From positions 5,672 to 69,671 of the forward strand of contig DEZK01000045.1 in NCBI GenBank assembly GCA_002365175.1: a stretch of DNA of 64,000 nucleotides. Direction: 5' to 3'. Below are positions 26,175 through 35,083 of the stretch, piece by piece. A program made the position numbers and the translations under genes. The DNA is from Raskinella chloraquaticus (SeqCode) (GTDB taxonomy: Bacteria; Pseudomonadota; Alphaproteobacteria; Rhizobiales; UBA4765). Numbering within the stretch: the first letter of the stretch is position 1; each line of letters opens with the position of its first letter. The notes beneath the pieces are model-generated. The model did not search any database. It was not told where the DNA came from and saw nothing but the letters and a program-made list of their open reading frames with translations.

Positions 26175-27127
26175 CGTTCAGCCACCCCGCCCTCGGCCCA
26201 TTGCGTGCGCGCTCGCAGATAAAGGGTCGCCAGCGATAACAGGATGATCAGCACGAAGAACACCACCGTTATCGCCGAACCATAGCCGATGTCGAAATAG
26301 GCAAAGGCCGTCTGGTAGAGGTAAAGATTGATGGTTTCGGACGCCGTGCCGGGCCCGCCCTGCGTCATGGCGAAGATGATGTCGAAGCTTTTCAGGGCAT
26401 CGATGAGGCGGATGATGACCGCAATCATCAGGAAGGGCGCAATCATCGGCAAGGTGATATAGCGAAATTTCTGGAAGGCGGACGCGCCATCAATATCCGC
26501 GCTCTCGTAAGGCTCGCTGGGAATGGCAGCAAGCCCGCCCAGCACGATCAGCATCACCAGCGGCGTCCATTGCCAGGTCTCGACCACCACCAGCGAGGGG
26601 ATTACGGTGGAAGCTTCGAATATCCACAATTGCGGTTTGATGCCGATGAGCTGCAGCAGATAGTTCAGCACGCCCAGTTGCGGGTTGAACATCATCGTCC
26701 ACACCACCGCGATCGCCACCGGGGTCGCCATCATCGGCGCCACGAAGACGCCGCGCAGAAAGCCACGGAGGGGGAATTCCTGATGGAAGACGAGGGCGGC
26801 AAGCGTACCAAGGATGATCGGCAAGACAACCGCGAGTGCCGAATAAACGAGTGTGCGCACGAAGGCTTCGGTAAAGCGCGGATCGCCCGGCAGGCGCAGA
26901 TAATTTTCGAGGCCGACGAAGGAATAGCTGCCACCGAGTTTCCACTCATGGAGGCTCATCCACAAGGTGAACACCCATGGCACCAGGATGACGGCAACCA
27001 CGACGATCATTCCCGGGATGACGAACAGCCAGTAATGAGGGCGCAGCGCCGGTTGGACCGGCAAAGGCTCCGCGCCCTCGCCCGCTGTCTTGGCGCCCAA
27101 CCCCGTTTCGAGCGTGACGTCAGCCAT
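26171..27127 (-). CDS. Carbohydrate-type ABC transporter permease (MalF family)
   Basis: A 318-residue permease with six or more hydrophobic segments (WLFVIPGMIVVVAVILVPWV; VLPIILGTLAALVF) and an EAA-type loop (SADIDGASAFQKFRYITLPM). It pairs with the MalG-type protein. The ATG at 27127 lies 9 bases from GGAGG and is preferred over ATG 27133 (3 bases away) and over 27199 inside the binding-protein gene. Confidence 0.88.
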   Translation of the reverse strand: MADVTLETGLGAKTAGEGAEPLPVQPALRPHYWLFVIPGMIVVVAVILVPWVFTLWMSLHEWKLGGSYSFVGLENYLRLPGDPRFTEAFVRTLVYSALAVVLPIILGTLAALVFHQEFPLRGFLRGVFVAPMMATPVAIAVVWTMMFNPQLGVLNYLLQLIGIKPQLWIFEASTVIPSLVVVETWQWTPLVMLIVLGGLAAIPSEPYESADIDGASAFQKFRYITLPMIAPFLMIAVIIRLIDALKSFDIIFAMTQGGPGTASETINLYLYQTAFAYFDIGYGSAITVVFFVLIILLSLATLYLRARTQWAEGGVAER

Positions 27128-27195
27128 AGGCATCAACCTCCAGCCCACCGCAGTGTCACCAGCACGCTGGCTGCTGACACTGCCGATGTCCCGCT

Positions 27196-28515
27196 TCAAC
27201 TCTTCTCGGATTTTTCCAGGATGGGCCGGTATTGGTCGGCGGCCTTCTTCAGTTCCGTTGCCGGATCAGCGCCGGACAGTGTCGCGGTCAGCGCCGTGCC
27301 GATGATGTCGCGAAACTCCGTCACCGGCACCACGACCGGGAGGCCGAGCTTGGAGACCTTCGCTGATTCAATGACGCAGGTGAGCCATTCAGCCGGCATG
27401 GTAACGCCCGCCTGCGTGTCCTTGTTGCCGATGACGGAGTTGCGAAACGGCACGCCTCCCCCGCTCTGCAACAGCCGCCCGCCCATCAGCCTTGATACCG
27501 CCCATTGGCAATAAAGCCAGGCCTGTTCCTTCTTGGCTGAGGCGGCGGGAATGCCGATGCCATCGCCATAGGTCGGGGAGGCATGAGCCACCGGCCCCTT
27601 GGGGATCACGCCATAGCCGATCTTGCCAACGATGCGCGAGCGCGTCGGGTCCTCGCCCGGCGGCGCCCAGCCAATGCCATCAAGCCACATGGCGCTCTTG
27701 CCCTGCAGGAAGGAAGCCTGACTTTCCATCCAGTTGAAGCCGGCAACCCCGGCCGGCGCGCATTTGGTGAGAAGATGCTTGTAGATCTTGGCAGCCTCCA
27801 CCGCCTCCGGCCCATCAATGATCAGATTGCCTTTCTCATCCAGCGCGTCCTTGCCAAAGCCAAGAAGGAAACTCATGTAAAGCGGCAGATTGGCATTGCG
27901 CAGTCCACGCCCGACGAAGCCGGAAATGCCGTTGGCCGGATCATGGAGCGCTTCGGCTGCCTTGATCAGCTCGTCGAAATTCGTCGGATAGGCAATGCCC
28001 TTCTTCTGGAACAATTCCTTGTTCCAGTAGACCATGAAATAATCAACCGACCAGGGCAGGGCGTTGAACCCGCCTTCGACAGTGGCGTAGGTGCGCCCGG
28101 CGGATGAATAATCATCCCCCTTGTGATCGGCTTCCGTCAGCGCTGCATTTGTCATGAAGGGGGTGACGGAGGACAACCATTTCGCCCGCTCGAACAGACG
28201 TTTCTGCACATGGAAGCTGATATGCACCACATCGAAGGACGGCCTGCCCGATGACAGCTCGATGACGATCTTCTGGCGCTGCTGCTGTTCGGGGATGACT
28301 TCCGAATTGACCTCGATCCCGGTGAGCGCGGTGAACTCCTTTTCGTACTTTTGCAACAGATCGCCGCGCGGCCCCTTGATGAGATTGGTCTCTATCTTGC
28401 TGCCTGCATATTTCTTGTAATCAACATCAGCCCACGCGGCAGGTATTGCCAGCATGGTGGCACCGGCACCTGCCCCTGCAAGAACATGTCGACGCGTCAA
28501 ACTACCCTTCGTCAT
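27196..28515 (-). CDS. ABC transporter extracellular solute-binding protein (family 1)
   Basis: A 439-residue periplasmic binding protein with a twin-arginine-like signal (LTRRHVLAGAGAGATMLAIP, about residues 6-25). The mature part has typical sugar-binder landmarks: EFTALTGIEVNSEVIPEQQQ, LPWSVDYFMVYWNKELFQKK and KSAMWLDGIGWAP. It is first in the importer operon. The ligand is unknown; glpD next door makes glycerol, glycerol-3-phosphate or a sugar alcohol reasonable guesses. Confidence 0.9.
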   Translation of the reverse strand: MTKGSLTRRHVLAGAGAGATMLAIPAAWADVDYKKYAGSKIETNLIKGPRGDLLQKYEKEFTALTGIEVNSEVIPEQQQRQKIVIELSSGRPSFDVVHISFHVQKRLFERAKWLSSVTPFMTNAALTEADHKGDDYSSAGRTYATVEGGFNALPWSVDYFMVYWNKELFQKKGIAYPTNFDELIKAAEALHDPANGISGFVGRGLRNANLPLYMSFLLGFGKDALDEKGNLIIDGPEAVEAAKIYKHLLTKCAPAGVAGFNWMESQASFLQGKSAMWLDGIGWAPPGEDPTRSRIVGKIGYGVIPKGPVAHASPTYGDGIGIPAASAKKEQAWLYCQWAVSRLMGGRLLQSGGGVPFRNSVIGNKDTQAGVTMPAEWLTCVIESAKVSKLGLPVVVPVTEFRDIIGTALTATLSGADPATELKKAADQYRPILEKSEKS

Positions 28516-28769
28516 GATCGCTTCTCCCCGTCATCGCCTGTGGTCAGGCTTGTGATTGGCCGTCGTTTTAGTCAGAGAATTGTCTGCCAAGAACGGGCGA
28601 AAGACAACGGGCTTGACCATAGGTCGCATGATCAGTGCCGTTTCATGCACCCACGCGCTCGCCACTGCTTGGATCCACTGACCAGGCCCGGACATATTGG
28701 CACGAATACGACAGGCCCGGTCCGTCCGGCGCAGCCAGCTCCACTCGCTTGCGCGGCTGGATAATATGT

Positions 28770-28783
28770 GGCATTATTTTGCA
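28770..28783 (+). promoter_or_regulatory. BoxR-like operator, site 1 before bclA
   Basis: GGCA-TTATTT-TGCA, one base away from the TGCA-N6-TGCA pattern. Confidence 0.5.
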
Positions 28784-28798
28784 TCTATCAAAATTAAA

Positions 28799-28812
28799 TG
28801 CATTATAATACG
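28799..28812 (+). promoter_or_regulatory. BoxR-like operator, site 2 before bclA, over the probable -10
   Basis: TGCA-TTATAA-TACG: one intact half, the other degenerate. The embedded TATAAT at 28804-28809 suits a repressor that blocks RNA polymerase. Confidence 0.5.
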
Positions 28813-28956
28813 CAGCAAATAAAAAAAGGTCTTTCCGCCAAGCCAAATGCCTGCCCGCATCGCGCGCTTCTGACGGGCGCGCGCGTGTGAGTGACCGCAA
28901 AGGGTGATGATCAGGCTTGGTGGAAACAAATCTGCAGACATGAGCGGGGAGCCTTG

Positions 28957-30504
28957 ATGTCGACAAGCGAGAATGCCGCAACCTATTTTGTCGATCGCCA
29001 TATCGGCGAGGGGCGCGGCGGCAACATCGCCTATCGCGAAACCTTCGGCGCTAGGCGCCAGCTGAGCTATGGCAGCCTCGCCGACGAGAGTGGCCGCGCA
29101 GCATCGGCCCTCCTGCGGGCGGGTTTGCGGCGCGAGGAGCGGGTTGCCATGCTCGTGCTCGACACGCTCGAGTTTCCTGTCCTTTTCTGGGGCTGTCTCA
29201 AGGCTGGTCTTATCCCGGTGCCCGTCAACACCTTGCTGGCAACACCGGTCTATGACGCCATTTTGCGCGATAGTCGTGCGGCAGGCCTCATCGTATCGAC
29301 AGAATTGCTGCCGGTGGTTGCCCCCGCCCTTGCCGGCAATCCCTGGCTGCGCCAGATCATCGTCATCGGCAGCGGCGAGGCGCCAGGCACCCGGAGCTAT
29401 GACAATTTCATGGCCGGGACATCCCCCATGCCAGCCGTTGCGGCGCAGGCTGATGAAACCGCCTTCTGGCTTTATTCCTCCGGCTCCACCGGCAAGCCCA
29501 AAGGCGTGCGCCACGTCCATCGCGCGCTGAAGGCGACCGCCGACACCTATGGTCGCAATGTTCTTGGCATCCGTGAGGATGATGTCGTCTATTCCGCTGC
29601 CAAGCTGTTCTTCGCCTATGGGCTTGGCAACGCCATGACGTTCCCCTTGTCGGTCGGCGCCACCGCCCTGCTGTACAATGGACGCCCGACGCCCGACGCG
29701 GTGATGACAATTCTCGCCGACGACAAGCCGACGATTTTCTGCGGTGTCCCGACGCTTTATGCCGCCACTCTTGCCCAGCTTGAAAAGAATGCCGCGCCGC
29801 CCCCTTGTCCTTTCCGCCTGTGCATCTCGGCCGGTGAAGCCCTGCCGGCTCAGATCGGTCAGAAATGGCGTGAGCAATGGGGCGTCGATATTCTTGATGG
29901 CGTTGGTTCCACCGAGATGCTCCATATCTTTCTGTCAAACCGCTCCGGCGACGTCGTCGATGGCACATCAGGTATTGCGGTACCCGGCTATGAGGTCCGC
30001 CTCGTCGATGACAGCGGCACCGAGATCGGTCCTGGCAGCATCGGCGAATTGCTGGTCAGGGGCGCATCCGCCTCCGAGGGCTATTGGAACCAGCTCGACA
30101 AGAGCCGCACCACGTTCGAGGGTGAATGGACCCGCACCGGCGACAAATACGAAATGACGGCCGCAGGGCGCTTCATCTACTGTGGCCGCACCGACGACAT
30201 GTTCAAGGTTTCCGGCATATGGGTGTCGCCCTTCGAGGTCGAACAGGCGCTCATTGCCCATCCCGCCGTGCTTGAGGCTGCCGTCATTGCCGCGCAGGAC
30301 GAGGACGGGCTGGACAAACCCAAAGCCTTCATCGTCCTCAAGGGTCACGAAAACATCAGTGCGATTGAAGCGGAGCTGAAGAATTTCGTGCAGGAAAAGA
30401 TCGGCAAGTGGAAATATCCGCGCTGGATCGACATCGTCCCCGATCTCCCCAAGACCGCCACCGGCAAGATACAACGCTTCAGATTGCGGGAGGGAAACCG
30501 ATGA
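28957..30504 (+). CDS. bclA: Benzoate-CoA ligase (AMP-forming)
   Basis: A 515-residue ANL-family ligase. The P-loop FWLYSSGSTGKPKGVRHVHR lies near residue 167, the benzoate-CoA ligase-type motif SAAKLFFAYGLGNAMTFPLS near 210, the hinge YCGRTDDMFKVSGIWVSPFE near 409, and PKTATGKIQRF at the C-terminus with catalytic Lys504. It activates benzoate to benzoyl-CoA, the entry step of the box pathway. GGGGAG precedes the ATG at 28957; the open frame extends to 28891. It overlaps the next gene by 4 bases. Operators for BoxR lie upstream. Confidence 0.93.
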   Translation: MSTSENAATYFVDRHIGEGRGGNIAYRETFGARRQLSYGSLADESGRAASALLRAGLRREERVAMLVLDTLEFPVLFWGCLKAGLIPVPVNTLLATPVYDAILRDSRAAGLIVSTELLPVVAPALAGNPWLRQIIVIGSGEAPGTRSYDNFMAGTSPMPAVAAQADETAFWLYSSGSTGKPKGVRHVHRALKATADTYGRNVLGIREDDVVYSAAKLFFAYGLGNAMTFPLSVGATALLYNGRPTPDAVMTILADDKPTIFCGVPTLYAATLAQLEKNAAPPPCPFRLCISAGEALPAQIGQKWREQWGVDILDGVGSTEMLHIFLSNRSGDVVDGTSGIAVPGYEVRLVDDSGTEIGPGSIGELLVRGASASEGYWNQLDKSRTTFEGEWTRTGDKYEMTAAGRFIYCGRTDDMFKVSGIWVSPFEVEQALIAHPAVLEAAVIAAQDEDGLDKPKAFIVLKGHENISAIEAELKNFVQEKIGKWKYPRWIDIVPDLPKTATGKIQRFRLREGNR

Positions 30505-31322
30505 CCCTTGCCTGGACTGCCATGTCCGCTCAGATGATCATCGCCGGCAGGCAACTCGAATATATTTGCCACGGTCCCGACCCCGCCACTGCGCCCACCA
30601 TCATCCTTCTGCATGAAGGGCTGGGCTGCATCGCCATGTGGCGCGATTTTCCAGCCCAACTGGCCGCCGCCACCGGCTTTGGGGTGTTCGCCTATTCGCG
30701 TGCCGGCTATGGCCAGTCAGACCCCGTCACACTGCCGCGGCCGCTCGACTACATGACACGCGAGGCAAGCGACGTCCTGCCGGCGATCCTTGATGGTATC
30801 GGCTTTCGTCGCGGCATCCTTCTTGGTCATAGTGACGGCGCCAGCATCGCTGCCATCTACGCCGGCAGCCATGAGGATCATCGCGTGCGCGGGCTGGTTC
30901 TGATGGCGCCCCATTTTTTCACCGAAGCAAGTGGCCTGGCGGCTATCGCCGAGGCACGGTCAGCCTATCAGTCAGGAGACCTCAAAGCGCGCCTCTCCAG
31001 ATACCACCGCCATCCCGACAATGCCTTTTATGGCTGGAACGACGCCTGGCTGGATCCGGCGTTTCGCCAGTGGAATATCGCCGACGTCGTCGACTATCTG
31101 CGCATCCCGGTTCTGGCGATTCAAGGTCGCGACGACCAATACGGAACATATGAGCAGATCCGCGAAGTCGAGAGCCGCAGCTATGCGCCCGTCGACGTCG
31201 AAATCCTTGAAGCCTGCGCCCATGCGCCGCATATCGATCAACCGGCGCGCACCCTGGCGCTGATCAGCGAATTCACCCGCAGGCTGGAGCGCATCGAAGC
31301 CGCCGAGGTGATCACCGCATGA
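30501..31322 (+). CDS. Alpha/beta hydrolase of the box operon
   Basis: A 273-residue alpha/beta hydrolase. HEGLGCIAMWRDFP is the oxyanion region, YSRAGYGQS the strand-4 loop, GHSDGASIAAIYAG the nucleophile elbow with Ser, and CAHAPHIDQPARTL has the likely catalytic His. Overlap by ATGA with bclA and with the DUF309 gene shows it belongs to the operon. It may hydrolyse a dead-end CoA ester or a lactone of the pathway (inference); the actual substrate is unknown. Confidence 0.85.
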   Translation: MTLAWTAMSAQMIIAGRQLEYICHGPDPATAPTIILLHEGLGCIAMWRDFPAQLAAATGFGVFAYSRAGYGQSDPVTLPRPLDYMTREASDVLPAILDGIGFRRGILLGHSDGASIAAIYAGSHEDHRVRGLVLMAPHFFTEASGLAAIAEARSAYQSGDLKARLSRYHRHPDNAFYGWNDAWLDPAFRQWNIADVVDYLRIPVLAIQGRDDQYGTYEQIREVESRSYAPVDVEILEACAHAPHIDQPARTLALISEFTRRLERIEAAEVITA

Positions 31323-31768
31323 GCGATGCCGGCATCGCCCTGCCAGGCCATGCCTATGTACCGGGCGTCTCGCCACGCCACGACGATGACGCCTTTGCGG
31401 CTCTGCGCCATACGGCCCACAGCAACATGTCGGTTCAGGAATTGGCATCAAGCGAGGCCTTCCGCGCCGGATTGCACTTCTTCCACATGGGCTATTACTG
31501 GGAGGCGCATGAAGTTCTTGAGCCGGTGTGGCTTGCGACACCCGCAGCAAGCGCCGAGCGCCATGTCGTTCAGGCGCTCATCCAGCTCGCTAATGCCAGA
31601 CTGAAAGTGGAGATGGGACGCAGGCGCGCCGTCATCCGGCTGTGCGACATGGTCAGCGCTCATCTTGCCGAAGCCGGCCGAACCGGCCGTGCGCAGATCA
31701 TGGGCGTCAGCCTCGTGGAACTCAAACGGATATGCGACGATATCAGATTTGAAATTAATGTATTATAA
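31319..31768 (+). CDS. DUF309 domain protein of the box operon
   Basis: A 149-residue protein with the DUF309 signature: FRAGLHFFHMGYYWEAHEVL then EPVWLATPAASAERHVVQAL and IQLANARLKVEMGRR. DUF309 proteins are small all-helical proteins of unknown function. It overlaps the hydrolase gene by ATGA. A role in the box pathway is suggested only by operon position. Confidence 0.82.
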   Translation: MSDAGIALPGHAYVPGVSPRHDDDAFAALRHTAHSNMSVQELASSEAFRAGLHFFHMGYYWEAHEVLEPVWLATPAASAERHVVQALIQLANARLKVEMGRRRAVIRLCDMVSAHLAEAGRTGRAQIMGVSLVELKRICDDIRFEINVL

Positions 31769-31772
31769 TGCA
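31759..31772 (+). promoter_or_regulatory. BoxR-like operator, site 1 before boxC
   Basis: TGTA-TTATAA-TGCA, one base from a perfect palindrome; it overlaps the last codons of the DUF309 gene and contains TATAAT (31764-31769). Confidence 0.55.
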
Positions 31773-31830
31773 TAAACTGTCACATATTTTGGAAAAAATT
31801 GTATAGTAATCGCTTTACAACACATTCAAT

Positions 31831-31844
31831 CGCAATATAGTGCA
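31831..31844 (+). promoter_or_regulatory. BoxR-like operator, site 2 before boxC
   Basis: CGCA-ATATAG-TGCA lies 18 bases before the boxC start, just upstream of its GAGGAG ribosome binding site. Confidence 0.5.
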
Positions 31845-31862
31845 ATTTCTTGAGGAGCCCTT

Positions 31863-33524
31863 GTGAGCAAGATCATCGACTTCCAGACCGATCCGACGAC
31901 ATATCATCACTGGCGCGTCACCTATGACGGCGCGGTGGCAACTCTGTTCATGGATGTCGATGAAAGTGCCGGGCTTTTCGCCGGTTATGAGCTGAAGCTC
32001 AATTCCTACGATCTTGGGGTTGACATCGAGCTGGCTGACATCGTTCAGCGCATGCGCTTCGAGCATCCTGAGGTGAAGGCCGTCATCCTGCGCTCGGGCA
32101 AGGAGCGCGTCTTCTGCGCCGGCGCCAATATACGCATGCTGGGCGGGGCGAGCCACGCGCACAAAGTCAACTTCTGCAAATTCACCAATGAGACCCGCAA
32201 CACCTTTGAGGCTGCGGGCGCTGAATCGGGCCAGCATTATATCTGTGCCGTCAAGGGAGCGTGTGCCGGCGGCGGTTATGAGCTGGCGCTGGCCTGCGAT
32301 TACATCATCCTGACCGATGATGGCTCGACCTCTATCTCGCTGCCGGAAGTGCCCTTACTGGCCGTGCTGCCGGGAACCGGCGGTCTCACCCGCGTCACCG
32401 ACAAGCGCAAGGTGCGTCGGGATCTCGCGGACGTCTTTTGCGCCACCGAAGAGGGTGTGAAGGGAAAGCGAGCCAAGGAATGGCGGCTGGTCGATGAGGT
32501 GGTCGCCAATTCCAAATTCGAAGAAGCCATCGCCGCCCGCGCCCGGGATTTTGCTGATCGCTCGACGCGCGCCACCGCCGCAACCGGCATTATCCTGAAG
32601 CCATTGACGCGGACCATCGCCGCCGACGGTTCGCTATCCTATTCGACCATCGACGTCGCCATTGATCGCAAGGCGCGCCGTGCCACACTCACCATCAACG
32701 GCCCGGATGATGATGCGCCTGCGACCATGGACGAGTTCGAGCGGCAAGGCTCGCAGGCCTATCTTCTCCGCCTTGCCCGCGAGCTTGATGACGCCATCCT
32801 TCATCTACGCCTCAATGAGCTGGAAATCGGCCTCCTCGTCTTCCGCACGCAAGGCGATCCGCAACGTGTTCTGGCGCATGAGGCGCTGCTTCTCGACAAT
32901 GCGCGTCACTGGCTTGCCAATGAAGTTCTCCTCTACTGGAAGCGTGTGCTGAAGCGGATCGATCTGACCTCACGCTCGCTGGTGGCGCTGATCGAGCATG
33001 GGTCGTGCTTCGCCGGCATTCTGGCAGAGGTGCTGTTTGCGGTTGATCGCAGCTACATGATGGAGGGCGATTTTGAGGGAGATAACCGCCCGCGCGCCAG
33101 CTTGACGCTGAGCCCGGCCAATTTCGGCCCTTTTCCCATGAGCAACGCCCTCACGCGCCTGCAGACCCGCTTTCTCGGAGAGCCGGTCAAAGTCGAGGGC
33201 GCGCATGCTCATCTGCGCAAGCCGCTTGAAGCCAGTGAGGCAAATGAGCTTGGTCTCATTACCTTTACCTTCGACGAGGTCGACTGGGACGATGAAGTGC
33301 GCATCTTCCTTGAGGAACGCGCCAGCTTCTCGCCTGACGCCATGACCGGCATGGAAGCCAATCTGCGCTTTCCCGGTCCGGAGACCATGGAAACCCGCAT
33401 CTTCGGCCGCCTCACCGCCTGGCAGAACTGGATCTTCCAGCGCCCCAATGCGGTTGGCGCCGAGGGCGCCCTGCAGCGCTACGGAACCGGCCAGCGCGGC
33501 AACTTCAATCTGCAGCGCATCTAG
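31863..33524 (+). CDS. boxC: 2,3-epoxybenzoyl-CoA dihydrolase (BoxC)
   Basis: A 553-residue crotonase-superfamily enzyme, twice the length of ordinary enoyl-CoA hydratases, as known for BoxC. The first crotonase half shows RSGKERVFCAGANIRMLGGA (oxyanion-hole Gly/Ala), CAVKGACAGGGYELALACDY and ISLPEVPLLAVLPGTGGLTR; the second half has ALIEHGSCFAGILAEVLFAV. BoxC opens the ring of 2,3-epoxybenzoyl-CoA and releases formate. GTG start at 31863 with GAGGAG upstream. It heads the boxCBA genes. Confidence 0.95.
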   Translation: MSKIIDFQTDPTTYHHWRVTYDGAVATLFMDVDESAGLFAGYELKLNSYDLGVDIELADIVQRMRFEHPEVKAVILRSGKERVFCAGANIRMLGGASHAHKVNFCKFTNETRNTFEAAGAESGQHYICAVKGACAGGGYELALACDYIILTDDGSTSISLPEVPLLAVLPGTGGLTRVTDKRKVRRDLADVFCATEEGVKGKRAKEWRLVDEVVANSKFEEAIAARARDFADRSTRATAATGIILKPLTRTIAADGSLSYSTIDVAIDRKARRATLTINGPDDDAPATMDEFERQGSQAYLLRLARELDDAILHLRLNELEIGLLVFRTQGDPQRVLAHEALLLDNARHWLANEVLLYWKRVLKRIDLTSRSLVALIEHGSCFAGILAEVLFAVDRSYMMEGDFEGDNRPRASLTLSPANFGPFPMSNALTRLQTRFLGEPVKVEGAHAHLRKPLEASEANELGLITFTFDEVDWDDEVRIFLEERASFSPDAMTGMEANLRFPGPETMETRIFGRLTAWQNWIFQRPNAVGAEGALQRYGTGQRGNFNLQRI

Positions 33525-33557
33525 TCGCTGATTGCCGTCCGGACAGGAGACGTCCCC

Positions 33558-35009
33558 ATGCTTGATCTGATCAATGTGAGCTATGACACACAAATTCCAA
33601 ACAATGTTGGCCTGTCCACCGACAAGCGCGTGCTGAAAGCGCTGGAGAAATGGCATCCGGGCTACATCAGCTGGTGGAATGATCTCATCCCCCGCGACTT
33701 CCAGGAAAGCCTCGTTTATCTGCGCACCGCCGTCAGCGTCGACCCCAAGGGCTGGACCAAGTTCGACTACGTCAAGATGCCGGAATATCGCTGGGGCATT
33801 CTGCTGGCGCCACAGATTGCCGATCGCAAGATCCCCTGCGGCGAACATGCAGGCGATGCCGCCTGGCAGGACGTTCCGGGTGAATATCGCGCCATGTTGC
33901 GGCGCCTCATCGTCATCCAGGGCGATACGGAGCCTGCCTCCGTCGAACAGCAGCGTTTTCTTGGGCGCACCGCCCCCTCGCTCTATGACATGCGCAATCT
34001 CTTCCAGGTCAATGTCGAGGAAGGCCGTCATCTCTGGGCGATGGTCTATCTTCTGCATAAATATTTCGGCGCGGACGGGCGCGACGAGGCGGACGATCTG
34101 CTGCGCCGCTCATCCGGCTCGCAGGAAGCACCACGCATGCTGGGTGCCTTCAACGAGGAGACGCCGGACTGGCTGTCCTTCTTCATGTTCACCTACTTCA
34201 CCGACCGCGACGGCAAGATGCAGCTTGAAAGCCTGGCACAATCGGGTTTTGACCCGTTGAGCCGCACCTGCCGCTTCATGCTGACGGAAGAAGCCCATCA
34301 CATGTTTGTTGGCGAAACCGGTGTGGGACGCACCATCGAGCAAACCTGCCTGATGATGAAGAAGGCCGGCATCGACGATCCCTTCGACATCAACCGTATC
34401 CGCGCGCTTGGCGTCATCGACCTGCCGACCATCCAGAAGAAGCTCAACCTCCATTACACGCTGTCGCTTGACCTCTTCGGCCAGGAAGTATCGACCAACG
34501 CCGCCAACGCTTTCAATGCCGGCATCAAGGGTCGCTACTTGGAAAGCAAAATCGCCGATGACCATCGCCTCAACGGCGACACCTACAAGGTATGGAATTT
34601 TGTTGACGGCAAAATGGTGCAGCAGGACGTGCCGGCGCTGACCGCCATCAACATGCGCCTGCGCGATGATTACACCCGCGACGCGGCCGGCGGTATCGGC
34701 CGCTGGAACAAGATCATCGAGAAGATGGGGATCAATTTCGCGATGAAATTGCCGCATGAGGCCTTCAATCGCAAAATTGGCGTCTTTGCCGGAAAGTTCT
34801 TTGATCCTGCCGGCATGGTCGTCACGCAGCCGGCATTCGAAGCCGGTATCCGGGAATGGCTGCCGACCAAGGCTGACGGCGATTTCATTCAGTCGCTGAT
34901 GAAGCCCTGCTATGAGGCAGGAAAATTCGCGGGCTGGATTGCGCCGCCAAAGGTTGGCATCGACAACCAGGCCGGCGACTTTGAATATGTGAAGCTGCAT
35001 ATGGCGTAG
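33558..35009 (+). CDS. boxB: Benzoyl-CoA 2,3-epoxidase subunit B (BoxB)
   Basis: A 483-residue di-iron oxygenase. Carboxylate/histidine ligands are visible in DMRNLFQVNVEEGRHLWAMV (ExxH near residues 153-160) and in FMLTEEAHHMFVGETGVGRT near 240 (ExxH-type EEAHH). BoxB inserts one oxygen atom of O2 into benzoyl-CoA to give the 2,3-epoxide. AGGAGA lies before the ATG. It uses electrons from BoxA, encoded next. Confidence 0.95.
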   Translation: MLDLINVSYDTQIPNNVGLSTDKRVLKALEKWHPGYISWWNDLIPRDFQESLVYLRTAVSVDPKGWTKFDYVKMPEYRWGILLAPQIADRKIPCGEHAGDAAWQDVPGEYRAMLRRLIVIQGDTEPASVEQQRFLGRTAPSLYDMRNLFQVNVEEGRHLWAMVYLLHKYFGADGRDEADDLLRRSSGSQEAPRMLGAFNEETPDWLSFFMFTYFTDRDGKMQLESLAQSGFDPLSRTCRFMLTEEAHHMFVGETGVGRTIEQTCLMMKKAGIDDPFDINRIRALGVIDLPTIQKKLNLHYTLSLDLFGQEVSTNAANAFNAGIKGRYLESKIADDHRLNGDTYKVWNFVDGKMVQQDVPALTAINMRLRDDYTRDAAGGIGRWNKIIEKMGINFAMKLPHEAFNRKIGVFAGKFFDPAGMVVTQPAFEAGIREWLPTKADGDFIQSLMKPCYEAGKFAGWIAPPKVGIDNQAGDFEYVKLHMA

Positions 35010-35083
35010 ACACATCACCGGCAGCCGGCGACCCGCTATCAGGACGATGGCTACGCCATGCCGTTTGAGGACAAGATCCGACG

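Larger units (their letters stand above)
28516..28956. promoter_or_regulatory. Divergent spacer between the sugar-type binding protein and bclA
   Basis: This 441-base gap holds no convincing gene. From about 28760 it becomes AT-rich and carries two BoxR-like operators, the second of which contains TATAAT (28804-28809), a probable -10 for bclA. GGGGAG precedes the bclA ATG. The left part (28516-28760) shows no recognised element. Confidence 0.6.

Noticed and set aside
28774..29925. 383-residue minus-strand frame over bclA and its promoter
   Set aside because: Antisense to the conserved benzoate-CoA ligase; it would also run through the operators.
31777..31807. Candidate -35/-10 (TGTCAC / TATAGT) before boxC
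   Set aside because: The -35 is too far from consensus to call a promoter by eye.
32970..34058. 362-residue minus-strand frame across the boxC/boxB junction
   Set aside because: Antisense shadow of two recognised genes.
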